57,436 nucleotides of DNA from Kiritimatiellia bacterium (GCA_028686345.1 JAQUCE010000022.1:1-57436); one strand, 5' to 3'. Positions 1 through 9,044 are shown, counted from the first letter of the stretch. Notes: generated by a model not told the origin, from the sequence alone. Made by a program: numbers and translations.

Positions 1-1429
1 CGTTACCTATGACGCGGGGATCATGCTGCTCTTTCAACTTCGCCAGCAGCTGAGTTTTCAAAGAGTTAAAGAGCTGCTGATGCTTTTCCGAGGCGACCAG
101 GTTGTTCATACACTCACTGTCCTCAGAGAGATCATAGAGCTCCTCTGCGCCGCGTTTACCAAAGGTGATCTCCCAGTAGCGTCCGGCATCAGCACTCTTG
201 CGTGCTTTTAAAACTTCGGTTTTCGTTGGGCTGCCGTCAACATCAAGGTACCCGGTCTCAGGGTTGCAGGAGGGGTAGCGCTCAGGCTTAAAGTTGTTCA
301 GGTAGAGCTTGTTGTCCTTCACAATCCCGCGCACAGGGTAGCCTTGGTCATGAGGACGGCCAAAATCATTACGTTCGCGACCGACCAGCAGGTGATCACG
401 CGCGGGGTTCACCTGCCCGGCTTTGCCGCTGTAGAGAATGTCAGTCAAACTGCGGCCAGTGATCCTCTGCATCCCGCTCTTTGCAGGCGAGAGTTCAGCC
501 ACCTCCAAAAAAGTGGGTGCCAGATCAATAAAGCTGACGTAATCATCCACCACCACACCAGCGCGTTTAATGCCGTTTTGCCACATCATCGCCAGAGGCA
601 GGTGATTGGAGTTGCCATAGGTCTGCCCTTTGACGCGGGGAAAGGGCATCCCGTTGTCAGAGGTCACAACCACCAGGGTGTCAGCCAACTTCCCCCGCTG
701 CTCCAGTTCCGCCACAACTCGGGCCAAGTGTGAATCAAAATACTCCACTTCAAGTGCATAGTCGAGCATGTCATGGCGCACTGTTTCGTTGTCCGGCCAA
801 TACGCGGGAACTTTATCAATATCAGTAAGCTTTTTGTTTGCCACTCGGGCGCCGCTCATAAACTCATATCCGCGGTGCGGTTCGAAGGCGCCCAGCCAGA
901 AGCACCAGGGCTGCCCCTCCGGGGCCGCATCCAGAAAATCGGTGAAATTTGCCGCATAATCATTGTTGCTGATTCCACGCGTCGGCGGTTTGCACTTTCT
1001 GGCATTAAAGGGCCGCCCCGCCATGTTGCGATGATTTCCGTCGGCATCCTTGGCAATGCCGGGCGCCCAGCCTTTGGCAGTGCGGCCTGTAAAATATCCG
1101 TTGGCACTCAGAGCCTCCACAAAGCTCTTGAATTTAGCAGGAAAGAAACACCAGTGGTTGGCAGCTTCTTCGAGCTGCCAGGGGTTGCGCCCGGTTAGGA
1201 TGCACGAACGTGAAGGGGCGCACTTGGCACTGGGAGTATAGGCGCGCGTAAAGAGGATACCGTCGCGGGCCACGCGATCAAAGGCGGGTGTCTTGATCCA
1301 GCTGCAGCCATAGGCACCGGCATGTCCGAACGACCAGTCATCGGCGATCACAAACAGAATGTTAGGAGGCTTGGCTTCCGCTAATAAAGAGCTGCCGAAT
1401 AAAAGAACCGCGACTAAAATTTTCCTCAT
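1..1429 (-). CDS. Sulfatase, 3' end cut by window edge
   Basis: Type I sulfatase (alkaline-phosphatase fold) predicted to hydrolyse sulfate esters or N-sulfates outside the cytoplasm. Read from the ATG at 1429, 476 codons are visible, and the frame is still open at the window edge. Residues 1-19 form a signal peptide. Next come [12 protein letters not shown] (metal-binding Asp pair) and CAPSR with Cys70, the residue converted to formylglycine, and a TSDNG motif lies further in. The last visible residues, HDPRVIGN, resemble the C-terminus of heparan N-sulfatase-like (S1_8-type) enzymes, so only a few residues are probably missing. AGGAGGAAGG precedes the ATG and a near-consensus promoter lies at 1457-1485. 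The substrate is unknown. Confidence 0.9.
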   Translation of the reverse strand, partial: MRKILVAVLLFGSSLLAEAKPPNILFVIADDWSFGHAGAYGCSWIKTPAFDRVARDGILFTRAYTPSAKCAPSRSCILTGRNPWQLEEAANHWCFFPAKFKSFVEALSANGYFTGRTAKGWAPGIAKDADGNHRNMAGRPFNARKCKPPTRGISNNDYAANFTDFLDAAPEGQPWCFWLGAFEPHRGYEFMSGARVANKKLTDIDKVPAYWPDNETVRHDMLDYALEVEYFDSHLARVVAELEQRGKLADTLVVVTSDNGMPFPRVKGQTYGNSNHLPLAMMWQNGIKRAGVVVDDYVSFIDLAPTFLEVAELSPAKSGMQRITGRSLTDILYSGKAGQVNPARDHLLVGRERNDFGRPHDQGYPVRGIVKDNKLYLNNFKPERYPSCNPETGYLDVDGSPTKTEVLKARKSADAGRYWEITFGKRGAEELYDLSEDSECMNNLVASEKHQQLFNSLKTQLLAKLKEQHDPRVIGN

Positions 1430-1456
1430 AACCTTCCTCCTAATTAACCAGGCAAA

Positions 1457-1485
1457 ATTATAGCAGGAAGCGCGGTGTAGAGCAA
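1457..1485 (-). promoter_or_regulatory. Sigma70-type promoter for the 1429 sulfatase
   Basis: On the minus strand TTGCTC (1480-1485) and a perfect TATAAT (1457-1462) are separated by 17 nt. Transcription would start about 20 nt upstream of the strong ribosome-binding site of the sulfatase. Confidence 0.6.
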
Positions 1486-1507
1486 GTGAGGGTTAGATCC
1501 GCGTTGA

Positions 1508-1622
1508 GCGCCGAGCGCGGAGTGGAGAAGTTCGAGAGTTCTAAAGTTCGAGAGTTCTAAAGTGAAAGGCGCGCGGGGCAACGCAGGTTTGATTTCCAAT
1601 CGGACATGTCCGGTTGGAAACC
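1508..1622. repeat. Dispersed repeat D, copy 1, ending in a 32-bp palindrome
   Basis: The terminal part (1591-1622) is a near-perfect palindrome centred on CGGACATGTCCG with arms TTTCCAA/TTGGAAA. The same 32 bp, with one change at the centre, is at 43470-43501. The sequence upstream (GCGCGGAGT, GAGAAGT) also matches between copies, so the repeat unit is about 100 bp. Confidence 0.65.
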
Positions 1623-1664
1623 TGAGCTACTGAGGTCGGCTGCGCCGTCGGTTTACGATGGCGG

Positions 1665-1882
1665 CGACGATGCTGGTGGACGAGCCCGCGCATGCTCCCA
1701 ATCGTCGGTCAACATCGTCGCACAGCATCGTCGGACGATGCCGCTTTACTAGCGGCATATGTCGCTCATAGAGCGACTACTACACTAGATCTATAGCTAG
1801 AGCTAGAGCTAGACGATTTCACAAATAGACAACTTTTCAGAAAGAACAATTAATTGTTTTTTCCAGTCGCCTAAGCGACTAG
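1665..1882 (+). repeat. Dispersed hairpin-rich repeat B, copy 1
   Basis: This stretch aligns along most of its length with 18614-18812. It contains several short hairpins: GCCGCT/AGCGGC, GTCGCT/AGCGAC, the palindrome ACAATTAATTGT followed by a T-run, and AGTCGC/GCGACT. Both copies have the same orientation, and both lie between a divergent minus-strand sulfatase and a plus-strand gene. Confidence 0.7.
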
Positions 1883-1897
1883 GCTTGAACAATCTTC

Positions 1898-1926
1898 TTT
1901 AACTGTCTAATGAAATCTTATATGAT
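1898..1926 (+). promoter_or_regulatory. Putative promoter for the 1957 lipoprotein gene
   Basis: TTTAAC (1898-1903) and TATGAT (1921-1926) are 17 nt apart. The predicted start of transcription is about 24 nt before the ATG, leaving room for the AGGAG site. Confidence 0.5.
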
Positions 1927-1956
1927 ACTCTCATTAACAAGTAACAGGAGAATATA

Positions 1957-3009
1957 ATGGACATTTTGACTGCAATCGCTATGCGCCAAGCCCCGTGCGC
2001 CACGGCATTCGTGCACAGCGCGGATCCAGCTCAAATATGGCGCAGGGGTGTCAAACAGCTCTGCCACCCTGCACTGGGGTGCCTGGTTGCGCTCGCGCTG
2101 GCTACCGGTTGCTCTACGCTCAGCCTCGAGTCAGCAAAGAACCTCGCTGCAATTGGCCAAGAATCAACTGCGCTGAGTGCTGGGAATATATTTGTCTCGA
2201 ATGACGAGTTCACCCGCGCCATGGATGCCGAGGCTTTTTTCCACGGCTATGCCGGCACTGTTGTTCCGCAACAGCTCGAGCAGGATTATCAGAGTATCCA
2301 GCATGAGCTGGACGCGCGTAAAGCAGTGTTTGTCAAGCTGGGTGAAACATACGAAGCTTTTCATGCTCTCGCTGTTTTCAACACAGCGAGCGGGGTGGCA
2401 TCCACCATCAATGAGCTGGGCGACACGGTAAACAGCTATGCCAGGACGCTCAATAAAACCGTACTCCTGACAGCGGCAGAGAAGGATTCAATCACCCGGA
2501 TTGGAGGCCTGGCAACGCGCCGGGTGCATGCGCGCCGAGTTGCGCGCTCCAGCAGCTTGATCAGAGCGCGGCTGGAGCTGCTGGTGGTGCTCCTCGAAGA
2601 CCCCATTGTCAAAACGCAACTGACCACCTTCAACCAAAACCTGACCGCAAGCCGCGCGGCCGCCATTGCCCTGCTCTGGGAGCGAGGGCTGCTTGATCCA
2701 ACACCGCTAATCACCGAGCTGGCAGGTGATGCCGGCCTCAAGGCAGGCAAGGACGCAGCAAAAACAATCGCCTCCCCGGCTGGCTCTCATTTAAAGGATG
2801 GTTTGACACTGGTGGTTAAATCCCGGATGCAACGCCGAGCAGCACTGATCGAACAAGGCTACCATACCTCAGCAGAGCTCATCCGCAAGCTGATTGCCAA
2901 ACATCTGGAGTTAGAAGACGGTGCGCTGCTCACACCGGCTGAGTTGCGCGGAATGATCATTGAACTACAACTCATCACACACTCTCTTAGTCCGCAAACC
3001 ACGTTTTAA
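1957..3009 (+). CDS. Lipoprotein of unknown function
   Basis: I do not recognise a family. The 350-residue product has an unusually long N-terminal region with an Arg pair, then a hydrophobic stretch ending in LATGC, a good lipobox with Cys at about residue 52, so it is probably membrane-anchored. The rest is Ala/Leu/Glu-rich and looks almost wholly helical. The ATG at 1957 is supported by AGGAG 7 nt upstream, although an internal GTG (FVHSAD) would give a more ordinary signal peptide. The next gene follows after 19 nt with its own strong RBS, so the two probably form one transcript and work together. Confidence 0.7.
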   Translation: MDILTAIAMRQAPCATAFVHSADPAQIWRRGVKQLCHPALGCLVALALATGCSTLSLESAKNLAAIGQESTALSAGNIFVSNDEFTRAMDAEAFFHGYAGTVVPQQLEQDYQSIQHELDARKAVFVKLGETYEAFHALAVFNTASGVASTINELGDTVNSYARTLNKTVLLTAAEKDSITRIGGLATRRVHARRVARSSSLIRARLELLVVLLEDPIVKTQLTTFNQNLTASRAAAIALLWERGLLDPTPLITELAGDAGLKAGKDAAKTIASPAGSHLKDGLTLVVKSRMQRRAALIEQGYHTSAELIRKLIAKHLELEDGALLTPAELRGMIIELQLITHSLSPQTTF

Positions 3010-3028
3010 CCCAAAAGGAGGGAGTTCC

Positions 3029-3400
3029 ATGGCTCGCAAAAAGATCCAAACCATGGTGATGGAGGGAACGCTGACACAGGCGGAGGCACTCCAGGCGTTG
3101 AGCATGGCAGCTCAGAGTGCCACAGATGCCATGCCTTACGCACTGTTAAAGTGTAAAGATCACGCTGAGATGCAAAAGATCATCGCTGACCGCGATGCCT
3201 GTCTACTGGCCTACACCAATGCCATGAGGCACACACTTCAACATACCGGTCCCCTGTTTGAAAAGACCGCCAAGGAGCTGACCGCAGCAGCCAAAGCCGT
3301 GAACCGCAAGGTCAAAACCATAAAGGATGCAGCCGAAGCTGTCGAGCTGTTGGCGAACTTAGTCAGGGTTGCAGCCAAATTGGCCTTGGCGTTTGTGTGA
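3029..3400 (+). CDS. Small helical protein of unknown function
   Basis: The 123-residue product starts MARKKIQTMVMEG. The open frame reaches back into the preceding gene, but the ATG at 3029 has AGGAGGGAG just upstream and is the credible start. There is no signal peptide, the sequence is rich in Ala, Lys and Glu, and the C-terminal 30 residues (AVELLANLVRVAAKLALAFV) are amphipathic or weakly hydrophobic. No family is recognised. Pairing with the upstream lipoprotein gene suggests a two-component envelope-associated unit, but this is inferred only from position. Confidence 0.65.
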   Translation: MARKKIQTMVMEGTLTQAEALQALSMAAQSATDAMPYALLKCKDHAEMQKIIADRDACLLAYTNAMRHTLQHTGPLFEKTAKELTAAAKAVNRKVKTIKDAAEAVELLANLVRVAAKLALAFV

Positions 3401-3561
3401 TTAGAGTCACTGCGCAGCCAAGCGACAGGAGGCAGAGTTCAGAGTTTTGTGCGGCATGCAAGAGTTGTCGTCCGGTGTAGTAGCCGCTCTATGAGCGGCA
3501 TTTGCATGTTATGTCGATCTTTTTATTGCACAAAAGCCTCTATCAAATGCTATGCTATGCT

Positions 3562-4605
3562 ATGAACATGAACGTCAGATCCCGAAAACTCATTACCAAG
3601 CGTCTGCGCCGCGCTTTTTTTTATACCACACTGACGATGTTTGTGGCGTTGAACTGGTTTGCGCGTCTGCCACAGGATAGACAGCAAAAAACTTACAGCC
3701 ATCTGCCGCAATACCTTGCATATAAACTCTATTATTTCAGCAACCTGTCGGCCTCCATGACCGACTTCCTGGGAATTACCGGCCATGACAGTGTTGTTGA
3801 TTATCAGGGCACTCTGCCGGTCAGAAACCTAGTGGTTGGCGGGTATCCCAAACCAGAGGCGCATCGCAGGGTTGCCGGTGGAGCGCAATACCTCATGCGG
3901 GTGGGGTTCACGGTCTGCTACTCCCCGGAGCTGCGGCATCCGCTCTGGGTGGCCAACCACGTACCCGCTGGCGGACGTCTGCCAGAGTCGCCCCGCCCCC
4001 CCTTCAAGCGCGACCCTGAGGCGCTCAACTCTCCCGCGCCGGGTGACTACGCCAAAACCGGTTATGATCGCGGGCATATGGCACCCAACCGCGCGATCTC
4101 AACCTGCCACGGTGCGGAGGCGCAGAAGCAGAGCTTTCTGCTCTCCAACATCTGCCCTCAAAAGCCGGGTTTGAACCGCGGCCCTTGGCGTAAGATCGAA
4201 CATCTCATCACCGACGTGTGGCCCTCCAAATATGGCGACCTCTGGGTGATCACCGGTGCTTACAACTCAAGCGAAAGCAAACGGCTGCCATCGGGCATTG
4301 CGATACCTGACGGCTTTTACAAGATAATCGTGGCTCATAAAAACAATAAACTGCGAGTTCTCGCGCTCTATATGCCTCAAGAGAGCGGCTACGGTGTTTT
4401 TCCACGGACAAAGATCATCTCAGTCGATGAGCTGGAAATCTTGACAGGAGTGGACTTTCTGGCAGATCTGCCGGATGAGATTGAGAGTCAGCTGGAAGCG
4501 GAAAAACCGACCCGCCTCTGGCCTGCGGGCTGGAGAGGAAACATCAAACTTCTGATCTCGCTCTTCACTGATCACCGACTAAGCTGGCCAAAGCGTCATC
4601 AATGA
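3562..4605 (+). CDS. DNA/RNA non-specific endonuclease (NUC1 family), membrane-anchored
   Basis: A sugar-non-specific endonuclease of the beta-beta-alpha metal type. The signature YDRGHMAPN supplies the general-base His, and LSNICPQKPGLNRGPW supplies the metal-binding Asn and the following conserved residues. A hydrophobic segment near the N-terminus (FFYTTLTMFVALNWFA) makes it a signal-anchored or exported enzyme. The open frame extends up to a TTG at 3502, but that stretch overlaps hairpin-repeat sequence. I therefore prefer the ATG at 3562 (or 3568), although no clear RBS decides it. The 3' end overlaps the convergent gene by 41 bp. Nucleic-acid scavenging is a plausible role. Confidence 0.85.
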   Translation: MNMNVRSRKLITKRLRRAFFYTTLTMFVALNWFARLPQDRQQKTYSHLPQYLAYKLYYFSNLSASMTDFLGITGHDSVVDYQGTLPVRNLVVGGYPKPEAHRRVAGGAQYLMRVGFTVCYSPELRHPLWVANHVPAGGRLPESPRPPFKRDPEALNSPAPGDYAKTGYDRGHMAPNRAISTCHGAEAQKQSFLLSNICPQKPGLNRGPWRKIEHLITDVWPSKYGDLWVITGAYNSSESKRLPSGIAIPDGFYKIIVAHKNNKLRVLALYMPQESGYGVFPRTKIISVDELEILTGVDFLADLPDEIESQLEAEKPTRLWPAGWRGNIKLLISLFTDHRLSWPKRHQ

Positions 4606-5110
4606 AAAACGCGGCATTATAGGGCTGTGAGGTGTCAATCCGAAAGCGCCCCCGCACGCGCACTTTAGCATCAATCATCTCCTCGCGCGACAGAATCCAA
4701 CTCTCGCGCAAGCTGACCACAATTGTCCAGCGCATCTCAACATCCGGCATGGTGTCACATCCGTAGGTCATGCTGAGCAACGGCATAAGATCAAAGCAAG
4801 CGAGTGCCACATGCTCCTCATCAAGAAGGCGCGCGCCCTCCACGCGAAAAGCGGCGGCCCCTTCCAGCGAGATAAGCTCACCCTCGAGTGCCCGTAATTT
4901 GGCGGGAATACTAAACGAAGCGCTTTGGCCGTCAATGATCGTGGCGCGCACGCGGTAGAACAACCCCCACAGCTCACCATCCGCATTGGCCTCGAGGTGA
5001 TCCAGAGTCGGCATGACACCAGCATCTCGCAGCTCAATTTTACTGATTTCAATCCAATAATAAACTCCCAGCAGAGCAAGGACAACCAGAGCTGTAAATA
5101 TCTTTTTCAA
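4565..5110 (-). CDS. Small membrane-anchored protein of unknown function
   Basis: A 181-residue product with an N-terminal hydrophobic segment (about residues 4-20) and a mostly beta-rich remainder. The arrangement of 'LEGELISLEGAA' and a later 'VRVRGRF' recalls DUF3299-type lipoproteins, but the similarity is weak. The start is a TTG at 5110, since no ATG fits between it and the upstream gene that ends at 5125. It is the last gene of the sulfatase-phosphatase operon (14-nt gap), and its end overlaps the convergent nuclease gene by 41 bp. Confidence 0.6.
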   Translation of the reverse strand: MKKIFTALVVLALLGVYYWIEISKIELRDAGVMPTLDHLEANADGELWGLFYRVRATIIDGQSASFSIPAKLRALEGELISLEGAAAFRVEGARLLDEEHVALACFDLMPLLSMTYGCDTMPDVEMRWTIVVSLRESWILSREEMIDAKVRVRGRFRIDTSQPYNAAFFIDDALASLVGDQ

Positions 5111-5124
5111 ATTACGTCCAGCAG

Positions 5125-6840
5125 CTATTTAAGAGGCAGCATCTTCCAGATTGAGGCCGCGCCTTTTTTGCCAATCTCTTGAATGGTACGCGGCCAGCCA
5201 GGCATGGGTTTGGCATTCGCTTTGGTTGCATCAATATCACCGTCCCAGCTCTCGAAGGTAATTGTGCGCGCTTTTTTATTGAAGCGTACCAGGCCAAAGC
5301 CGCCACGCATATTGTCTTTATCAGGGTTGGCATAGGCATACATCGTGATCTTATTGTTAAAGCCATCAAGATACTCACCGGTGTAGGGCAGCACGCTGCC
5401 AGACTCACGGTTTGCACCGGGCTGATGGTCGGCAGGATCCCACCATCGTCTGTAGTAGTTGTTGACAATCGCGGGGGCAACAAAGCCAAACGGGCCATCG
5501 CCGAACTCATCGATGCCATGCTGAACCAGAGTTGTGATGTGTTGATCACCTGCCAGATGAATTGCGCCTGCTTTGCGAATAACGCGCAGGGCCTTGTTGC
5601 GTCCGCTCTGTGGCCAGCCATTACTATCGAGATCAGCGTGCAACAGATTTTCATAATCGCCATGCCGATGAGCTGCGCCGCAGAATCCTGTTTGCGAAAG
5701 AACTGCTTTCATGGAAACACCCTCCCACTGCCGGCTCCAATCCTCGAGAAACGCGAGTTGGCGATCACCTAGCAGCTTAAGTCCAGGCAGGTCGATCGCT
5801 TTGGGGTCGTACTCCGGATCACGTATGTGATCAGGGCGCGGCCCCATCTGCGGGATCTTGCCGTGGGGACCGCTTTTAAACTTGCGGTCTTCCACAACGG
5901 CAAAGTCAATGCCGCCGATATTCAGCGCCGTGTAATAGACTCCAATGCCCTGCAAAACCGGGGTTGGGTCATAAGGATCCGGCAGGTGCGCGGTCTGACA
6001 GCGTTCAACCATCTTCACATATTCATGGTGATAAAAATATCCGCCGTCATGGCCGGCAGGTGAAACTGATATCTTTCCCTCTTCGCCCCAAAGGTTGCCA
6101 TGGCCCACATCATGATCATCAGGAATGGTGACACAGGGACGATCTTTGAAGATCTCCCTGAAATGCAAACCAAAGAGCAACCAGGCAGAGGTGTGCTGAA
6201 TATGGTCATAGCTCTGATCACCGGCAAAGAAGAGGAAATCCGGGTTAAAATGCTTGATGTTGTTAACAATGTCGGTGCGCGGCCTGCGATCTGCATTTGA
6301 ATTGCAGTTCAGCGAAGCGATCACAATCTCATCTTTGTTAACAGGATCCTTTCGGATTAAACCCTCGAAAACCGCGCTCGCGCCGTGCCGCAGCCGGTAG
6401 GGCACATCCGCGGAGTGATCCCAACCCTCTACTCGAAAGAGCGCGGACCACCCAATATCATTGACCTTCTGCCTCTGCACCTCTTGCCACTCGCCACTGC
6501 GTTTCAGCTCCAGTCGCACAATGCGGCTCTCATCCGGGTAGAGCGGAAAAAGCTGCGCCGTCATTTTCATCACGCCCCTCTGCGCAGTGTAAATGCCAAA
6601 GCAGAGCACCTGATCGCGCGGCACATCAGTGTCTACGATTTTCAAAGGTTGACCCCGCTTGTTTTTACCCTCCCTTGGTAGATTTTCCCACCACTTGTTG
6701 ATACAGAAAGAGTCCAGCTTGGGCGGAAACGGCGCGATTACCGGTGGCTCGCCATGCTCGGCACTCTGTGCACAGAGCAGCGGGCCTGTCAACATAGACA
6801 CCCCAAGTAAAACAGATAGAACAGCAGTATTTTCTCTCAT
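5125..6840 (-). CDS. PhoD-like metallophosphatase/phosphodiesterase, exported
   Basis: Resembles alkaline phosphatase D-type metallophosphoesterases (calcineurin-like fold), which cleave phosphomono- or diesters outside the cytoplasm. Visible motifs are the metal-ligand block around FFAGDQSYDHI, PDDHDVGHGN, and the His-rich LAGDQHITTL further down. A signal peptide ending near LLCAQSAE precedes the mature part. The open frame reaches 6882, but AAGGAG lies 6 nt before the second of two adjacent ATGs, so 6840 is chosen (571 residues). It follows a sulfatase by 38 nt on the same strand, so sulfate and phosphate groups may be removed from the same material. Confidence 0.8.
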   Translation of the reverse strand: MRENTAVLSVLLGVSMLTGPLLCAQSAEHGEPPVIAPFPPKLDSFCINKWWENLPREGKNKRGQPLKIVDTDVPRDQVLCFGIYTAQRGVMKMTAQLFPLYPDESRIVRLELKRSGEWQEVQRQKVNDIGWSALFRVEGWDHSADVPYRLRHGASAVFEGLIRKDPVNKDEIVIASLNCNSNADRRPRTDIVNNIKHFNPDFLFFAGDQSYDHIQHTSAWLLFGLHFREIFKDRPCVTIPDDHDVGHGNLWGEEGKISVSPAGHDGGYFYHHEYVKMVERCQTAHLPDPYDPTPVLQGIGVYYTALNIGGIDFAVVEDRKFKSGPHGKIPQMGPRPDHIRDPEYDPKAIDLPGLKLLGDRQLAFLEDWSRQWEGVSMKAVLSQTGFCGAAHRHGDYENLLHADLDSNGWPQSGRNKALRVIRKAGAIHLAGDQHITTLVQHGIDEFGDGPFGFVAPAIVNNYYRRWWDPADHQPGANRESGSVLPYTGEYLDGFNNKITMYAYANPDKDNMRGGFGLVRFNKKARTITFESWDGDIDATKANAKPMPGWPRTIQEIGKKGAASIWKMLPLK

Positions 6841-6878
6841 CATAATCTCCTTGAACATTGGGTTAAAGAACATGCGTT

Positions 6879-8348
6879 TCAACCCTTTTTGGGCGGGGCG
6901 GGAGGTGGCGGAAGGTCATTATCACGCACAGCTTTGAGCTTGTCGGCCATCTTCTTTTTAAAGCGGGCCACAACCGGCGCGAATTCAGGGTTGGAGGCAA
7001 GGTTGGTGAACTGCTTTGGATCTTGCTGGGTATCGTAGAGTTCAATGCCGGCGTCGGCATTCTCCCCATATTGAATGTAGGCGTATCTCTGTTCACGCAG
7101 GAGAAACCCCCGGCGCATGGGTGCAACGCTGAAAGCGGCATCCCGCACCTCTTGGGCGGGGTCGCTCAGCATCTTTGAGATATCCTTGCCCTGAATGCCG
7201 GCTGGCGGAGTGAGTCCGCTGAGACGGGAGATGGTGGGATAGAGATCCTGCAACTCAACCAGCGAGTTGCAGACAGCCGGCTTTAGCCCCGGCACTTTGA
7301 TGATCAAGGGAACACCAGATGATTCATCCAGCAGGCTGACCTTGGCCCAAAAGTCGTGTTCACCAAGGTGGTAGCCATGGTCGCTGGTGAAAATGACAAT
7401 CGTTGAATCAGTCAGTCCCTCCGCTTCCAGCGCATCAAGCACCTGCCCGGTCATGGCATCCATGTAGCTGACGCAGGCGTAGTAACCGCCAAGGGCTTTT
7501 TTCTGCCGACGGATATCCATTTTCATGTTAACGCTGGTTTTATAATTGATCCCCGGGGTCGGGATATCATCCCAGTCACCCGCACGCCGTTCGGGCAGGG
7601 TCAGTTTGTCGTAGGGCTTATAAGGCGGAAAGTATTTCCGCGGCGCAACAAAAGGAACATGCGGACGCACAAACCCGACACCGATCCAGAACTTCTCATC
7701 CCTGTGTTTTCGGATCAGCTCAACCGCCTTGGCCGCGGTCATGCCATCTGAGTGGACCAGATCATCACCATCAGCTTCCACCACCACAAAGGTGTTGCCC
7801 CCCATCACCGGTTTCTTCCCGTCAGGGTTGTTTTCCAGCGTCTCTCCGTCACCAGGAGCCTTCCACTCTGGACCGGGCATGTTAAAACGTTCGCTCCATG
7901 AGAGTGCGTCATCCGATCCATGGCTGCCGCGCTCAATGTCACCCGGGACACCCATATGATATAACTTGCTGACGCGGGCGGTGTAGTAGCCATTGTCCTT
8001 ATAGAGCTGCGGCCAGCTCTGCTTATCCGGACCGATCCGGGGCCTGGGACTGTCATACCCCAGCACACCGGTGGCATGCGGGTAGTAACCGGAGAGAAAG
8101 GCGGCGCGGGAGGGGCCGCAGTAGGTTCCCTGGCAGTAAGCGCGGGTGAAACGGACACCACCGGCAGCCAGCCGGTCGATATTTGGTGTTTTGCAGACAG
8201 TATTGCCGTAACAGGAGAGAGCCGTATAGGTCAGATCATCAGCGATGATGAACAAGACACTGTACTCCTTGGGCTGCGCAAAAGCCAACCCGCACGAAAA
8301 AACAGCGACAGCGAGCATCAAAAGCTGGTTAAGAGTGAAGCGTCTCAT
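6879..8348 (-). CDS. Sulfatase, iduronate-2-sulfatase-like
   Basis: Type I sulfatase of 489 residues. After a signal peptide (cleavage near AFAQ) come VLFIIADDL, CYGN, TPNIDRLAAGGVRFTRAYCQ and CGPSR with Cys77 as the formylglycine precursor. FTSDHGYHLGEH supplies the other metal ligands. The pattern around the active site is like iduronate-2-sulfatase (S1_7-type) enzymes, but the substrate is not established. The ATG at 8348 follows AAAGGAAAG. The longer open frame to 8420 has no better start. First gene of an operon with the PhoD-like enzyme and a small membrane protein. Confidence 0.9.
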   Translation of the reverse strand: MRRFTLNQLLMLAVAVFSCGLAFAQPKEYSVLFIIADDLTYTALSCYGNTVCKTPNIDRLAAGGVRFTRAYCQGTYCGPSRAAFLSGYYPHATGVLGYDSPRPRIGPDKQSWPQLYKDNGYYTARVSKLYHMGVPGDIERGSHGSDDALSWSERFNMPGPEWKAPGDGETLENNPDGKKPVMGGNTFVVVEADGDDLVHSDGMTAAKAVELIRKHRDEKFWIGVGFVRPHVPFVAPRKYFPPYKPYDKLTLPERRAGDWDDIPTPGINYKTSVNMKMDIRRQKKALGGYYACVSYMDAMTGQVLDALEAEGLTDSTIVIFTSDHGYHLGEHDFWAKVSLLDESSGVPLIIKVPGLKPAVCNSLVELQDLYPTISRLSGLTPPAGIQGKDISKMLSDPAQEVRDAAFSVAPMRRGFLLREQRYAYIQYGENADAGIELYDTQQDPKQFTNLASNPEFAPVVARFKKKMADKLKAVRDNDLPPPPAPPKKG

Positions 8349-8444
8349 AAAAACTTTCCTTTCCCCTTTAATGGGCAGAACAGATTTGGCAACTGAAAAA
8401 CAAATTATCATTAAATTCATATCCGAACAATGAAATTATTCCTG

Positions 8445-8474
8445 TTGACAAAAAGAATCAAAATCAGGCAAAAT
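8445..8474 (+). promoter_or_regulatory. Putative mscL promoter
   Basis: A perfect TTGACA at 8445-8450 is followed after 18 nt by CAAAAT (8469-8474), four of six matches to the -10 consensus. It leaves a leader of about 65 nt before mscL. Confidence 0.5.
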
Positions 8475-8545
8475 TGAACCGAGCGCACGAAACGCAGAGT
8501 TACTGCAAATAAATTCACGTGCGGCAAAAAACAAAGGAGTGAAAC

Positions 8546-8965
8546 ATGAGTATGATGAAGGAATTCAAAGCATTCGCAATGCGTGGTAATGTGGTTGACA
8601 TGGCTGTCGGTATTGTGATTGGCGGCGCTTTTGGAAAGATTGTGTCATCGGTCGTGGCAGATGTGATCATGCCCCCGCTGGGCATGTTGCTCGGCAAGGT
8701 CAACTTTTCCGAGCTGGTCATCACACTCAAAGCAGCCAGTGGCGAGGTGGCAGCTGTCACCCTGAACTACGGCAAGTTTATCCAGACCGTGGTAGACTTT
8801 GTAATCATAGCGTTTGCGATCTTCATGGTTGTCAAAGCCATGAATACCTTAAAGAAAAAAGAGGAAGCCGAGCCTGCCGCTCCACCTGCACCCGCCGCCC
8901 CGCCTGCACCCTCCAAAGAAGAGGTGCTGCTGGGCGAGATCAGGGATCTTTTGAAGCAGAAATAA
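8546..8965 (+). CDS. mscL: Large-conductance mechanosensitive channel MscL
   Basis: Homopentameric inner-membrane channel that opens under extreme membrane tension to release solutes during hypo-osmotic shock. The 139-residue protein has the standard layout: an amphipathic N-terminus ([19 protein letters not shown]), TM1 with the Gly-rich pore-lining [12 protein letters not shown], a periplasmic loop, TM2 ([16 protein letters not shown]) and a C-terminal helix ending in [12 protein letters not shown]. The linker before that helix is an Ala/Pro stretch. AAAGGAG lies before the ATG. It is monocistronic, and its end faces that of the fucosidase gene. Confidence 0.97.
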   Translation: MSMMKEFKAFAMRGNVVDMAVGIVIGGAFGKIVSSVVADVIMPPLGMLLGKVNFSELVITLKAASGEVAAVTLNYGKFIQTVVDFVIIAFAIFMVVKAMNTLKKKEEAEPAAPPAPAAPPAPSKEEVLLGEIRDLLKQK

Positions 8966-9010
8966 TTCGTCGGCACCGGGTAGTTGCTATTCTCTCAACT
9001 CCTGTTGTGA

Positions 9011-9044
9011 AAAACAAGAAGTTCAGATAGCCATCTTCATAAGT
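9011..9044 (+). repeat. 34-bp direct repeat C, left copy
   Basis: This 34-bp sequence (beginning AAAACAAGAAGTTCAGATAG) recurs with one mismatch and in the same orientation at 13215-13248. The two copies bracket the fucosidase/alpha-galactosidase gene pair. The left copy lies about 30 bp beyond the end of the fucosidase gene, the right copy just upstream of the alpha-galactosidase start. Confidence 0.7.

Larger units (their letters stand above)
1430..1956. other. Divergent intergenic region filled with repeats
   Basis: No gene is seen in this 527-bp space between the minus-strand sulfatase and the plus-strand lipoprotein gene. It holds promoters at both ends, a twofold 16-bp tandem repeat (AAGTTCGAGAGTTCTA, about 1536-1567), a 32-bp palindrome (1591-1622) and a hairpin-rich element (1665-1882). 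The four-base word CTAG, usually rare in bacteria, occurs several times within 1784-1814. Confidence 0.7.
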
